From positions 1,860,001 to 1,924,000 of the forward strand of contig CM057059.1 in NCBI GenBank assembly GCA_029945375.1: DNA of 64,000 bases, given 5' to 3'. The stretch's first letter is position 1. Every line of letters begins with the position of its first letter. The position numbers and the translations under genes are program-made. Below are positions 24,611-35,445 of the stretch, piece by piece. Below the pieces are notes generated by a model, which did no database searches, was not told the DNA's origin, and saw only the letters and a list, made by a program, of their open reading frames with translations. The stretch is from Agaricus subrufescens. Taxonomy: Eukaryota; Basidiomycota; Agaricomycetes; Agaricales; Agaricaceae.

Positions 24611-27340
24611 GGTACTTCCTAGTTCTCTACGCTGCTTCGCAGAGAACTCAGTTGAAAGCCAGTACGTCCACTCTGATACACCGTCCTCCGGATCGACAAA
24701 GTGAAATTCTACCCAACTCCACTCGGCTGAAGTGAACAGAACTGTGGCCGAGTGGTCTGGAGACAGGGTTTTCACCGTTTCCAAGTGTTGCTTCAATCGA
24801 CGATAACAAGAAAGGCATAATTGGGCTCTAGTTGACCAAGACTGATGTATGCCTGGACCCCACTCGCCATCTCGTTCATGCTACACAACTAGAATTTAAC
24901 GGTGCGCTAATAAACGCCAATATATTTCACTCACTGTACAAGATGGGTCCCATGGGTCAGCAATATTCAGCTCGTTGGTCATGGGACGATAGAATTGCAA
25001 GTAGTAGTCTGTTACAATGTCCTGAGCATCAAGCATTTCAATAGGTATTTGCTTGAGGACGCCTTGTTCCAGAAATTCACGACGATGGGATCGGTTCTGA
25101 TATACAGATTCAGCATCATGAACGTTAAATAATACGGGAAGAACTTACAAACACAAATTCACATAACACTTGAATGCTAGTCGAGGGTAAGAAGCGAAAG
25201 CGTGTAGCTAAAAGGCGTGCATAGATGTCATTATAAAAGGCTGGTTCTTCATGCACGACCCCTTCGAGGACAGTGACAAATGCCATTTTATAGACCCGCA
25301 ACTGTGCTTCGCGATCGTTCCGGTCATCCTCTGGCCACGTAAGTGAAATATTGCCACTGCCAGGGCCACACAACAGAGCTCCGGGATAGGAATGAAACGA
25401 ATAATTGAGATCACCAACATCAAGGCCATCCGGAGTCTGTTCAAGGACCCTGAGTGTACATTGGACATAGAGTCGGCGGGCCTCATCGTCAACATCGCGC
25501 GAAAACCCTGATCTAGAAAAATCAGATATGTAGTCAATGAATGATTTATGAAATGCTCCAAGTCGTTCCTCGCAGGCTTTGTCGCGTCCAGGGACGTACA
25601 AAACGGAGCTGAGACGACGAAGGGCAGCATAAGCTTCGTCGCAAGTTATGCCAAGCCAGTTACATAGGGCGATGAAGTTTTGTGCTTCTTGGGTAGTGTT
25701 GCGGTAGGTAACCCCAGCCAACGCCAACAGGAGCTTGCGCGTGTTTTGCTCGACTTTGATCGGAACTTTGGACAGGATCCGCGAGTACAACGCATCAAGC
25801 AGAGCCATCGGGTGATCCTCGCGTGAGATATTTGGAAGTGGATGGGCATCAATGACATTCAATACATCATGGAGCTGTAGGTTCGGGTCCCCCGTCTCAG
25901 GATCACCGATATATCTGGTGACGGTCTGAGCATAAGCGAATAAGCCACCCGAGGCTTCAGCGAGTTTCCAGAAATCTTGTTCTGGCGGCCACTGTCCCCC
26001 AGGATTGAGAGAGAATTCTTTTTGAATCTCCTTCAGCTCGTCATGCAGAAATTTTTCGACATCAGCCCGAGCCTCGTTAGTATCAATGAGTATTTCCTCC
26101 ATCTCGTAGGCTGGCTTAACACTGTCTTGCGCAAAAAACGACACGATATGATGTTCGGGCCGACTGGCGATCATCCATACGATGGGTGAGGAGGAATATG
26201 TGAGGCAGCAATCCGTGATGAGCTGGAGAAGCTCCTGTTGGGCGCGTGGCTGGTCGCATTCATCAAGGCCATCGAGTATGAGCAGGATGCGAGAAGGGGA
26301 CGATATTTGAGGGTGGTCGATCAAGGGCTCGACAATGAATTTATTGAACTGTACTGACATCGATGAGTCAAGCAGAGATGGGTCATGATTGATCTCGTGT
26401 TCGATAAACTGACGATACCGGCTGTTCTTGGCTGCGAGTTGATAGGCCAGAGTGACGATGGCTCTACTTGTATCGCTACGCCCATTCACGAAAAAGAAGA
26501 TCGAGGCTTGAAAGATCACGAGTGAGAGAGGAGACTCGGCAACACTCTGCATGATAGCTGACTTTCCAACTCCCGCCCCACCAACCACCCAGCGTATTTT
26601 CCGTTGGCCAGAGCAAGTCTCGATGAAGTCTTTGCATCGCTGTAAAATTGCCAGACGAGTTCCAGGATGACACCGTGGGGGAGGGGAGCGAGCGGCGGAG
26701 TTGAAGGCTGCACCAGGTATTGTTTTCTCCAGGAGCTCCTTCATGACTACCACAGATAGTCGTCAATAAGAGTAACGCACCAATGGAATTACTTACAGTT
26801 GTTTGAACTGCTGACGACAGTATTGGTGTAATTGACTGGCAGAAAGTCAGTGCCTGTACGTCAAATGTACGAGGAAATTTTCACACCAGTATGCGAGGTA
26901 CCTTCGACGTGCAAGTTTCTTGACTCGTGAACGTTGTGGACATTATAGAGCATGCCTAGATTTCTGTCCTCTGGTGGCTAGAACAAAAGCGGAAGCATTT
27001 AGTGTTTCACTAAAGTTGAGGTAAATCAGAGAAGCTCACCGCCAGTTGTGGAGAAACCAGTTGGTCTTGTGAAGCAGCTTCAGGCGCGTATATTTGGTGT
27101 GGTACAGGTATTGGTGTGCGATCCTCGGACGATTGGGGTGGATAGACGGGCAGGGTGGTTGTGTCATCCTGTGATTTGACACTGAAAAGGCGTCCTGGAA
27201 CAGAAGAATGAGTAATTGGTCGGTGCACCAACGAAAAGGCACATACCAGAGCCAGATGGCGAGGGCTGCCCCCTGGGTATCCCCTCAGCTGGAGGCGTTG
27301 GACGACGCCGCGAACGGCGCAGACGCTTAAGAAGGTCCAT
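24605..27340 (-). CDS. NACHT-1: NLR-like NACHT NTPase, minus subfamily
   Basis: STAND-type NTPase expected to switch on ATP/GTP binding, as fungal NLR proteins do in non-self recognition or cell death; its own role is unknown. Minus-strand exons 27340-27247, 27194-27040, 26977-26902, 26835-26797, 26746-25149, 25096-24935 and 24880-24605 give 799 residues. The basic N-terminus is MDLLKRLRRSRRRPTPP, followed by a proline-rich linker. The conserved pre-NACHT block PPPRCHPGTR precedes the P-loop GGAGVGKS (about residues 176-183), Walker B LLILDGLDECD (about 274) and the sensor IVWMIASRPEHH. FHKSFIDYISDFSRS marks the helical region after NACHT. The last exon carries HERDGEWGPG and CLSC (C730, C733). 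No WD40, ankyrin or TPR repeats are present. Its start codon faces that of a decayed PQ-loop copy 112 bases away. Confidence 0.9.
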
Positions 27341-27452
27341 AAGCCAAGGAGATGTACGTGGTTCTGTGGAGACCTGTTATCCCTTGCGCGCTTATCCCCA
27401 AGAGGATCGATCCGCATCCTGTTCCCACGCTGTCACTTCTATCCCCGTCCGC

Positions 27453-28087
27453 CTGGATGTTGCAGGATGCAGTACGGTATGTGTCGTCCCCCACGACCCC
27501 CTCTCTCTTTCGGTTGTTGACTCTACCAGGGCCATAGCTGGTTCACAAATCTCATCACAGGAGTCGTCATTGCTGGCTTGTTCGTCTCTTATGCGCCCCA
27601 GGTGGGCCAACTTGTTCTCTTGAGCTGCTGTGGCCGGCCTGTTGATGATGTTTCTTCTGCACCAGCATTATAAAATATTTGCGACCAAGTCGTCGGAGGG
27701 ATTGGGCCCTCTGCTTTTGCTACTCGGAAGTACGTCTTCTGCGGCTGGCATGTGGAATATGTGAGTTTTATACATGCGCGCTCTTGAGATTGGTGTTCAG
27801 TAGGTTGTGTAGGATTACGATGCAGTGGACCGTGGCTAGATGTTGTCATGTCGTTGTGCATATTGGTCCTATTCTTTCTGTATGTGTTGAGTGACGTGTT
27901 CTTTTTATCAGAGCTGGGGAAGGTGTATCGAGATGACGGCAGGCATGTTTCAAGTTTCGGTACAGTGGTTCGGTTTCACGCTCATGTACGTTGGGTGTCA
28001 ATCATGTACTTTCCTCTGTGACTAACGTTTCGCAGTTTCGTACTCTGTATGGTGTTTATCCCGGACATCTCAAATATGTTGAAATTG
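27453..28087 (+). pseudogene. PQ-loop pseudogene, left unit 1 (truncated, fused to recyclin)
   Basis: Copy of the first five and a half exons of the intact PQ-loop gene at 38299. The start codon is lost (CTG in place of ATG at about 27453). The segment SYAPQ, the KSSEG-type region and the tryptophan-rich exon 5 sequence can be followed until ...AAATATGTTGAAATTG at 28087, where the sequence switches to recyclin exon 6. It cannot make a normal PQ-loop protein because its second half is missing. Confidence 0.85.
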
Positions 28088-29353
28088 GACAGCGTGTGCG
28101 GATACGATTGAAGAGTTGTTTGTCCTTTTGTCATAAGTGTTGGGTGAGAGATATGTTGTCAAGTGGTTTACATTGTGCGTCTCCGCTCTTTTTTTGGCTT
28201 TGAATATGAGTCATTGACTGATTTTTTGTTTTGGGTGGGGAAATAAAGGGCGACGGAGAGGATGAAGGAGTATAAACCTGCTGAACATTAGAGAACAACG
28301 AATATGGCGCCGCTTGAACAGTTCTTTGCACTTGTGCATATTGGTGATATGATTCAATCTATGGTGCTGGTGTATTTTGATAAAGAATTGGTCAGTGGGT
28401 TACATTGAATATATATACATTGTTTTTTTTTTTTTTTAAAATGAATTTCGGGAAAATAAAAGGCACCGCACATAGATAAGACGGTTTTTTAGAATGCGGT
28501 TGTGAGGGAGAAAAACAGGCTTGAGAATGCGTTGGATGAGAGTGTGGCGGAGGGGTTGAATGCGGGTACGGATGTTTTAATGAGTCAGGTATAGTGTTTT
28601 TTTTTGGAATTTCACTTTGGGGATTGATGATTATATTTTAGGTCGAGCATATCATTTTGACGTTGACGGAACCAAGTGAGTATTATCCTCCCGAAGATGT
28701 GCCTTTGGAGTTGGGACCGGCGAGGGCGTGTACGGAGGCGACTGCGTGTTTGGAAACGCATTGTAAGTTGTTGAAGGGGAGTACAAGCCAGGAGGTTTTG
28801 GAGGTTTTTCATCAGGAGATTGGGATTTGGTTGATTGCGTGAGTGGTGTTTTTTTTGTGTGTGTAGGTTGTTGAATGTGATATTCGGTTTTATAGCATTT
28901 TGCAGAAACATATTAGGAGGCAAATTATTTCTCTTAATGGAGGATTTTAGGTTATAGCGGATTTGAATACATATTATGATTTTGACTCGTCTCTCAAGGT
29001 TCGTTTCAATATTCTTTATTGAATTTTCGCTTATTCATCTTTGAGTGAAGGTTCAATCGATCGCAAGTGATTTGTCGCATTTAAAGATGTCGGGACACGT
29101 GTATGTTGTAGAGGACGCGAAAGATTTGGCGCAGATTGTGAGAGGTGTGACTGGGTATGGAGGTGCTTATTGACCTGAGGTGGGTGCTTGTTCTTCTTTG
29201 TTTTCGTTCGAAGAAAGAGAGAGATGTTGATGGTGGTGTGTGTAGGATATATACGAATTTATTCAGAGACGGTCGGATTGGAAGAAGATTGAGAAGACGG
29301 TGGATAAGACGATGTACAATTTGAGTTCTACAGAGGATTGTGTGGTTTGTTGA
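28088..29353 (+). pseudogene. Recyclin-1 3' pseudogene, left unit 1/2 junction
   Basis: Matches recyclin from within exon 6 to its stop, with all introns recognisable. Exon 7 has a premature TAG (GCTGAACATTAG), exon 8 has a stop-creating change (GTTTTTTAG), and exon 11 has CGA changed to TGA before CCTGAG. It lacks the F-box half entirely. It begins exactly at the PQ-loop fusion point. Confidence 0.9.
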
Positions 29354-29915
29354 GGGATGCTTTGCGGGGAGTGTTGTATGTATTCTTAAGAAATGTATTA
29401 ATTTCTGGTTCTTGGATTGTTTTTGTGGTAGTGTAGACCAGAACGTTTAGATCGACTACTGGCGTTGTTGAGTAAATAGGCTGTGATGAATTCTGGCTTA
29501 TCCCCTCGCTCCGTGATATTTCATCTTTTGGGGCTCTGAAATTTGCCCGAGACACTCTGACATTTGGGACTGGTCACTTGGCTACTTATTCCTGTACAAG
29601 CCAAATCGCTGTGTTGTTATAACAGGAACAAGAAACATCATATAACAATGAATAGTGTTCTTGGGGATATAGGTCGTGATAAAATCCGGCTCGTTTATTC
29701 TTATCCTCGTTCCAGATCATTTATACTTGAGATTATTCTTGTAGTCACCAGTTCCCGAAATGCACCACCACAAAAGAGTACAGCTGAGCAGGCAGAATAT
29801 TGCTTTCCCGCTCTAGTATTCGCCCGAGATGCTCTTAGATTTGGGACTGGTCACTTGGCGATTTTATCCCTGTACAAACCAGCTCGCTGTGTAGTAATTA
29901 CAGAAACAGAGAACA

Positions 29916-32756
29916 TCATATGGTACTTCCTAGTGCTCTACGCTGGTCCACAGAAAGCTTATATGAAAACCAGCACATCCACTCCGACACACCATCATCC
30001 GGATCCACAAACTGGAGTTCTACCAAACTCAACTGGGTCGAAGTGGACAGAACAGTGACCAGGTGGTCTGGAACCAGGGTTTTCAACCTGTCCAGGTGTT
30101 GCCCCAATCGACCACGACAAAAATGGCATACATTGATTGCACAGAATCTAGTTGTCCAAGACTGATCTATGCCTGGACCCCATTCGCCATATCGTTCATG
30201 CTACACAGCTAGAAGTTAACGGTGCACTAATAAACGCCAATATATTTCACTCACTGTACAAGATGGGTCCCATGGATCAGCAATATTCATCTCGTTGGTC
30301 GTAGGACGATAGAATTGCAAGTAGTAGTCTAATCCAATATCCTGAGTAATGAGCATTCCAATAGGTATTTGCTTGAGGACGCCTTGTTCCAGAAATTCAC
30401 GACGATGGGATTGGTCCTGATATACAGATTCAGCATCATGAACGTCAAAGAATACAGGAAGAGCTTACAGACACAAAGTCGCGTAATACTCGAATGCTAA
30501 ACGGGGAGTAGTCGCGAAAGCGTGTAGCCAAAAGGCGTGCATAGAACACATTATGAAAGGCCGGTTCTTCATGCGAGACACCTTCCTGGACAGTGACAAA
30601 TGCCATTTTATAGATCCGCAACCGTGCTTCGCGATCGCTCCAGTCAACCTCTGACCACGTAATGGAAATATTGCCTCTGCCAGGGCCACGCAACAGTTCT
30701 CCTCCGAGATAGAAAAACGAGTAATCGAGATCACCAACATCAAGGCCATCCGGAGTCTGTTCAATGACCCTGAGTGTACATTGAACATAGAGTCGGCGAG
30801 CCTCCTCATCAACATCGCGCGAAAACCCTGATCTGGAAAAATCAGATATGTAGTCAATAAATGATTTATGGAATGCTCGAAGTTGTTCCTCGCAGGCTTT
30901 CTCGCGCCCGGGGACGTACAAAACGGAGTTGAGGTGACGAAGGGCAGCATAAGCTTCGTCGCAAGTAATACCAAGCCAGTTACATAGCGCGATGAAGTTT
31001 TGTGCTTCTTGGGTAGTATCGTGGTAGGTAACCCCCGCCAATGCCAACAAGAACTTGCGCATGTTTTGCTCGACTTTAGTCGGAACTTTGGACAGGATCC
31101 GCGAGTACAACGTATCAAGCAGAGCCATTGGGTGATCCTCGCGTGAGATATCCGGCAGTGGATGGGCATCAATAGCCTCCAATACATCATGGAGTTGTAG
31201 GTTTGGGTCCCCTGTCTCACGATCACCGATATATCTGGTAACGATGTAGGCATAGGCGAATAAGCCACCTGAGGCTTCAGCGAGTTTCCAGAAATCTTGT
31301 TCTGGCGGCCACTGTTCCCGGGGATTGAGTGAGTATTCATCTTGAATCTTCTTCAGCTCGTCATGCAGAAAGTTTTCGACATCAACCCGAGCCTCGTTAG
31401 TATCAACGAGTATTTCCTCCATCTCGTAGGCTGGCTTAACACTGTCTTGCGCAAAAAACGACACGATATGAGGTTCAGGGCGACTGGCGATCATCCATAC
31501 GATGGGTGAGGAGGGATACGTGAGGCAGCAATCCGTGATGAGCTGGAGAAGCTCTCGTTGAGCGTGTGACTGGTCGCATTCATCAAGGCCGTCGATTATG
31601 ACCAAGATGCGAGGAGACAATATTTGAGGACGGTCGATTAGGGGCTCGACAATGAATTTATTGAACTGTACCGACATGGATGAGTCAAGGAGAGAGGGGT
31701 CATCATTGATCTCGTGTTCGATAAATTGACGATACTGGCTGTTCTTGGCTGCGAGTTGATAGGCCAGAGTGACAATGGCTCTACTTGCATCGCTACGCCC
31801 ATTCACGAAAAAGAAGATTGAGGCTTGAAAGACCACGAGTGAGAGAAGAGACTCGGCAACACTCTGCATGATAGCTGACTTTCCGACTCCCGCCCCGCCA
31901 ACCACCCAGCGTATTTTCCGTTGGCCAGAGCAAGTCGCGATGAAGTCTTTGCATCGTTGTAAAACTGCCAGACGAGTTCCAGGATGACACCGTGGGGGAG
32001 GAGAGCGAGCGGCGGAATTAAAGGCTGCACCAGGTATTGTTTTCTCCAGGAGCTCCTTCATGACTACCACAGATAGTCGTCAATGAAAGTGGTGTATGCA
32101 CCAATGGATTTACTTACAGTTGTTTGAGCCACTGACGACAGCATTAGTGTAATTAACTGGTAGAAAGTCAGCGCCGATACGTCAGATGTATGAGGGAATT
32201 TTCACACCAGTATTCGAGGTACCTTCGACATACAAGTTTCTTGACTCGTGAACGTTGTGGACATTATAGAGCATGCCTAGATTTCTGTCCTCTGGTGGCT
32301 AGAACAAAAGCGGAAGTATTTAGTGTTTCACGAACTTGATTTAAAGTTGAGGCAAATCCGAGAAGCTCACCGCCTGTTGGGGAGAAAACAGTAGGTCTTG
32401 TGAAGTCGCTTCAGGCACATGTATTTGATGTGGTACAGGTATTGGTGTGCGATCCTCGGACGAAACCGAGATTGTCGATTGGGGTGGATGAACAGGCAGA
32501 TGAGAACCAGATGGGTCAGGTGATGGCGTATGATTTGGATGACCGAGTACCGGCGATGCATGAGTGAGTTGGCCGCCTGTGTCATCCTGTGCTTTGCCAC
32601 TGAAAAGGCGTTCTGGAAACATAAGAATAAGTATTCGGTCGCAACAATGAAGGGGCACATACCAGAGCCAGCTGAAAAGGGCTGACCCCCGGGTATACCT
32701 TCAGCTGGAGGCGTTGAACGATGCCACAAACGGCGCAGACAGTTAAGAAAGCTCAT
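29916..32756 (-). CDS. NACHT-2: NLR-like NACHT NTPase, minus subfamily
   Basis: Paralogue of NACHT-1 with the same seven-exon structure, 830 residues by hand splicing. Exon 1 is 32756-32663, exon 2 32612-32371, the main exon 32063-30469, and the last exon 30200-29916. Exon 2 is 87 bases longer than in NACHT-1, adding 29 residues to the proline-rich linker (around PSPDPSGSHLPVHPPQS). P-loop GGAGVGKS, Walker B LVIIDGLDECD and IVWMIASRPEPH are intact. The C-terminal motif reads HERYGEWGPG then CHFC (about residues 761-764). All exons are open, including the small terminal ones, so the gene should be functional. A MITE-like insertion now separates it from its former divergent partner. Confidence 0.88.
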
Positions 32757-32871
32757 AAGCCAAGGAGATGTACGGGGTTCTGTAGGGATCTGCTATCCCT
32801 TGCGCGCCTGTCCAGAGGGTCGATCCGCATCCTGTTCGCACGCTGTCGCTTTTGTCCTCCTTAGGGGGCAA

Positions 32872-33565
32872 GCCAGGGGGCAGGCAACCGAACAAAATCC
32901 ATACTAGTAAGGTTTTGGGAGGACCCAGCCAGGACCCTCAAAAGTGGAATAGCCTAGTCTCCATCAACAGGGTTGCGCCAATATCACCTGATTTGTTCTG
33001 TCACGGTCGATGGCTAGAGTCTGTGTTTAGGGTGAAAATCGTCAAAAAAGAAATACGAGCTATTTGTTATACTTCACCATCGTTCAGATGATCCTACATC
33101 ATGAACAGCTGCACTCGAAACCCGCAAATATTTAACTTCTCCCAAAGTTACCTATATCAGTGTTGCTTAAGTCCTACATATTGATGAAGGAGGAACAAGT
33201 TATGGGCATCACATGTCAATGGGATGAGAAAGCGATGATCCACCACTCAATGCGTATGAGGGATCAAACTCGCTGATCAAACCAAAGAGAAAATCATGAT
33301 ATCAGACATTCAAGGTGACTCTCAGAGAAAATACATCTAATTCTGTTTCTTACATGACATTTCTTACATGTTGTTTTCGACGTCCCCCACACAAGTCCCA
33401 CATCTGATTATATTGGAAGTGATTGTACGCTCGTCGGGGACATCCTTACTTGGTGTGACGATCAATGATTTCCCTGGCTAACTCATGCCAAAACAGTCGA
33501 CTCCGGCATATTCCACGGCCTTTTTGGGAAGACTGTTTCAATTGTTCGGTTGCCTGCCCCCTGGC
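32872..33565. mobile_element. MITE-like non-autonomous DNA transposon with 24-bp terminal inverted repeats
   Basis: About 694 bases present in left unit 2 but absent at the same place in units 1 and 3. The ends 32872-32895 and 33542-33565 are perfect inverted repeats of 24 bases built on CAGGGGGCAGGCAACCG. No transposase frame is present inside. The exact target-site duplication could not be fixed because the empty-site copies differ slightly. It sits between the NACHT-2 start codon and the start of the adjacent PQ-loop pseudogene. Confidence 0.85.
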
Positions 33566-33576
33566 CCTTCTCTGCC

Positions 33577-34208
33577 ATGGATGTTGCAGGATGCAGTACG
33601 GTATGTGTCCTGCCCCGTGCCCCCCCTCTCTTTCAGTTGTTGACTCTACTAGGGCCATAGTTGGTTCACAAATCTCATCACAGGAGTCGTCATTGCTGGC
33701 TTGTTCGTCTCTTATGCGTCCCAGGTGGGCCAACTTGTTCTCTCGAGCTGCTGTGGCCAGGTTGCTGACGATGGCTCCCCGTGTCAGCATTATAGAATCT
33801 TCGTGACTAGGTCATCGGAGGGATGCCCTCTGTTTTAGCTACTCGGAAGTACGTCTTCTGCGGCTGGCATGTGGAATATGTGAGTTTTGTTCATGCGTAC
33901 TCTTGAGATTGGTGTTCAGTGGGTTGTGCAGGATTACGATGCAGTGGAACATGGCTAGATGTTGTCATGTCGTTGTACGTATTGGTCCTATTCTCTGTGT
34001 GTGTGTTGAGTGACGTGTTCTTTTTATCAGAGCTGGGGAAGGTGTATCGAGATGACGGCAGGCATGTTTCCAAGTTTCGGTCCAGTGGTTCAGCTTCACG
34101 CTCATGTACGTTGGGTGTCAATCATGCACTTTCCTCCCTGACTAATGTTTGGCAGTTTCGTACTCTATATGATGTTTTATCCCGAACATCTCAAATATGT
34201 TGAAATTG
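33577..34208 (+). pseudogene. PQ-loop pseudogene, left unit 2
   Basis: Equivalent of the first five and a half exons of the intact PQ-loop gene. The ATG is kept (CCATGGATGTTGCAGG), but exon 3 has a small deletion and an in-frame TAG (CTGTTTTAGCTACTCGG). It ends at the same fusion point with recyclin as the unit 1 copy. Confidence 0.85.
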
Positions 34209-34819
34209 GACAGCGTGTGCGGATACGATTGAAGCGTTGTTTGTCCTTTTGTCACAAGTGTTGGGTGAGAGACATGTTGTCAAGTGGTTTGTATCGTGCG
34301 TCTCTGCTCTTTTTTTGGGGTTGAGTATGGGTGACTGATTGATCTTCGGTTTTCGGTTTTATAGGATTTTGCAGAAACATATCAAGAGGCAGATTATCTC
34401 TCTTAATGGAGGATTTCAGGTTATAGCGGATTTGAATATTATAATTTTATCTTGTCTCTCAAGGTCCGTTTTGATATTCTTTCTTGATTTTTTCGCTTAT
34501 TCATCTTTGAGTGAAGGTTTAATTGATCGCGAGTGATTTTTCGCTTTTGAAGATGTTGGGACACGTGTATGTTGTAGAGGACGCGAAAGATTTGGCGCAG
34601 ATTGTGAGAGATGTGACTAGATATAGAGGTGCTTATCGACCCGAGGTGCGTTCTCGTTCTTCTTTGTTTTCTTTTGAAGAGAGAGAGAGATGTTGATGGT
34701 GGTGGTGTGTGTAGGATATATACGAGTTTATTCAGAGACGGTCGGATTGGAAGATTGAGAAGACGGTGGATAAGACGATGTATAATTTGAGTTTTAGAGA
34801 GGATTGTGTGGTTTGTTGA
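34209..34819 (+). pseudogene. Recyclin-1 3' pseudogene with exons 7-9 deleted
   Basis: Starts at the shared fusion point, covers the end of recyclin exon 6, then jumps from the following intron directly to the acceptor of exon 10 (TATAGGATTTTGCAGAAACAT) and continues to the stop. The loss of exons 7-9 makes this unit shorter than the others. Confidence 0.9.
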
Positions 34820-35445
34820 GGGATGCTTTTGCGGGGGTGTTGTTGTATGTATTCTTAAGAAATGTATTAATTTCTTGTTCTTGGATTGCTTTTGTGGTAG
34901 CCGAGTGTAGACCAGAACGTTTACATCGATTAGTGGCGTTGTTGAGGATATAGGGTGTGATGAAATCTGGCTTATGCCCTCGTTCCGTGGTATTTATGCT
35001 TGAGATTATTCTTGTAGCTACTCGGATTGTCTACACTTCGGCACAGCTTAGGGCGAAGTAATCTTTTGGGGCTCTGAAATTCGCCCGAGATACTCTGTGA
35101 TTTGGGACTGGTCACTTGGCTACTTATTCCTGTACAAGCCAACTCGCTGTGTCGTTATAACAGGAACGGGAAACATCATATAACGATCAACCTTAGTGTT
35201 GTTGGGGATATAGGTCATGATAAAATCTGGCTCGTTTATTCTTATCCTCGTTCGGGATCATTTATACTTGTGATTACTCATTTCTCGAAATGCACCACCA
35301 CATAAGAGTACAGCTAAAAAGGCAGAATATTGTTTCCCGCCTCTGAAATTCGCCCGAGATGCTGTGAGATTTGGGACTGGTCACTTGGCTATTTTATCCC
35401 TATACAGGCCAGCTCGCGATGTCGTAATTACAGAAACGGAGAACA

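Larger units (their letters stand above)
22768..28087. repeat. Left segmental duplication, unit 1
   Basis: First unit of a tandem triplication. It runs from within recyclin exon 6, through minus-strand NACHT gene 1, to within exon 6 of a PQ-loop pseudogene. Unit 2 starts again with recyclin exon 6 sequence at 28088. Gene order and intron positions are the same in all three units. Confidence 0.9.
28088..34208. repeat. Left segmental duplication, unit 2
   Basis: Second unit of the triplication: recyclin 3' pseudogene, NACHT-2, PQ-loop pseudogene. At about 6.1 kb it is the longest of the three, mostly because a roughly 0.7-kb MITE-like element sits inside it at 32872-33565. Confidence 0.9.
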
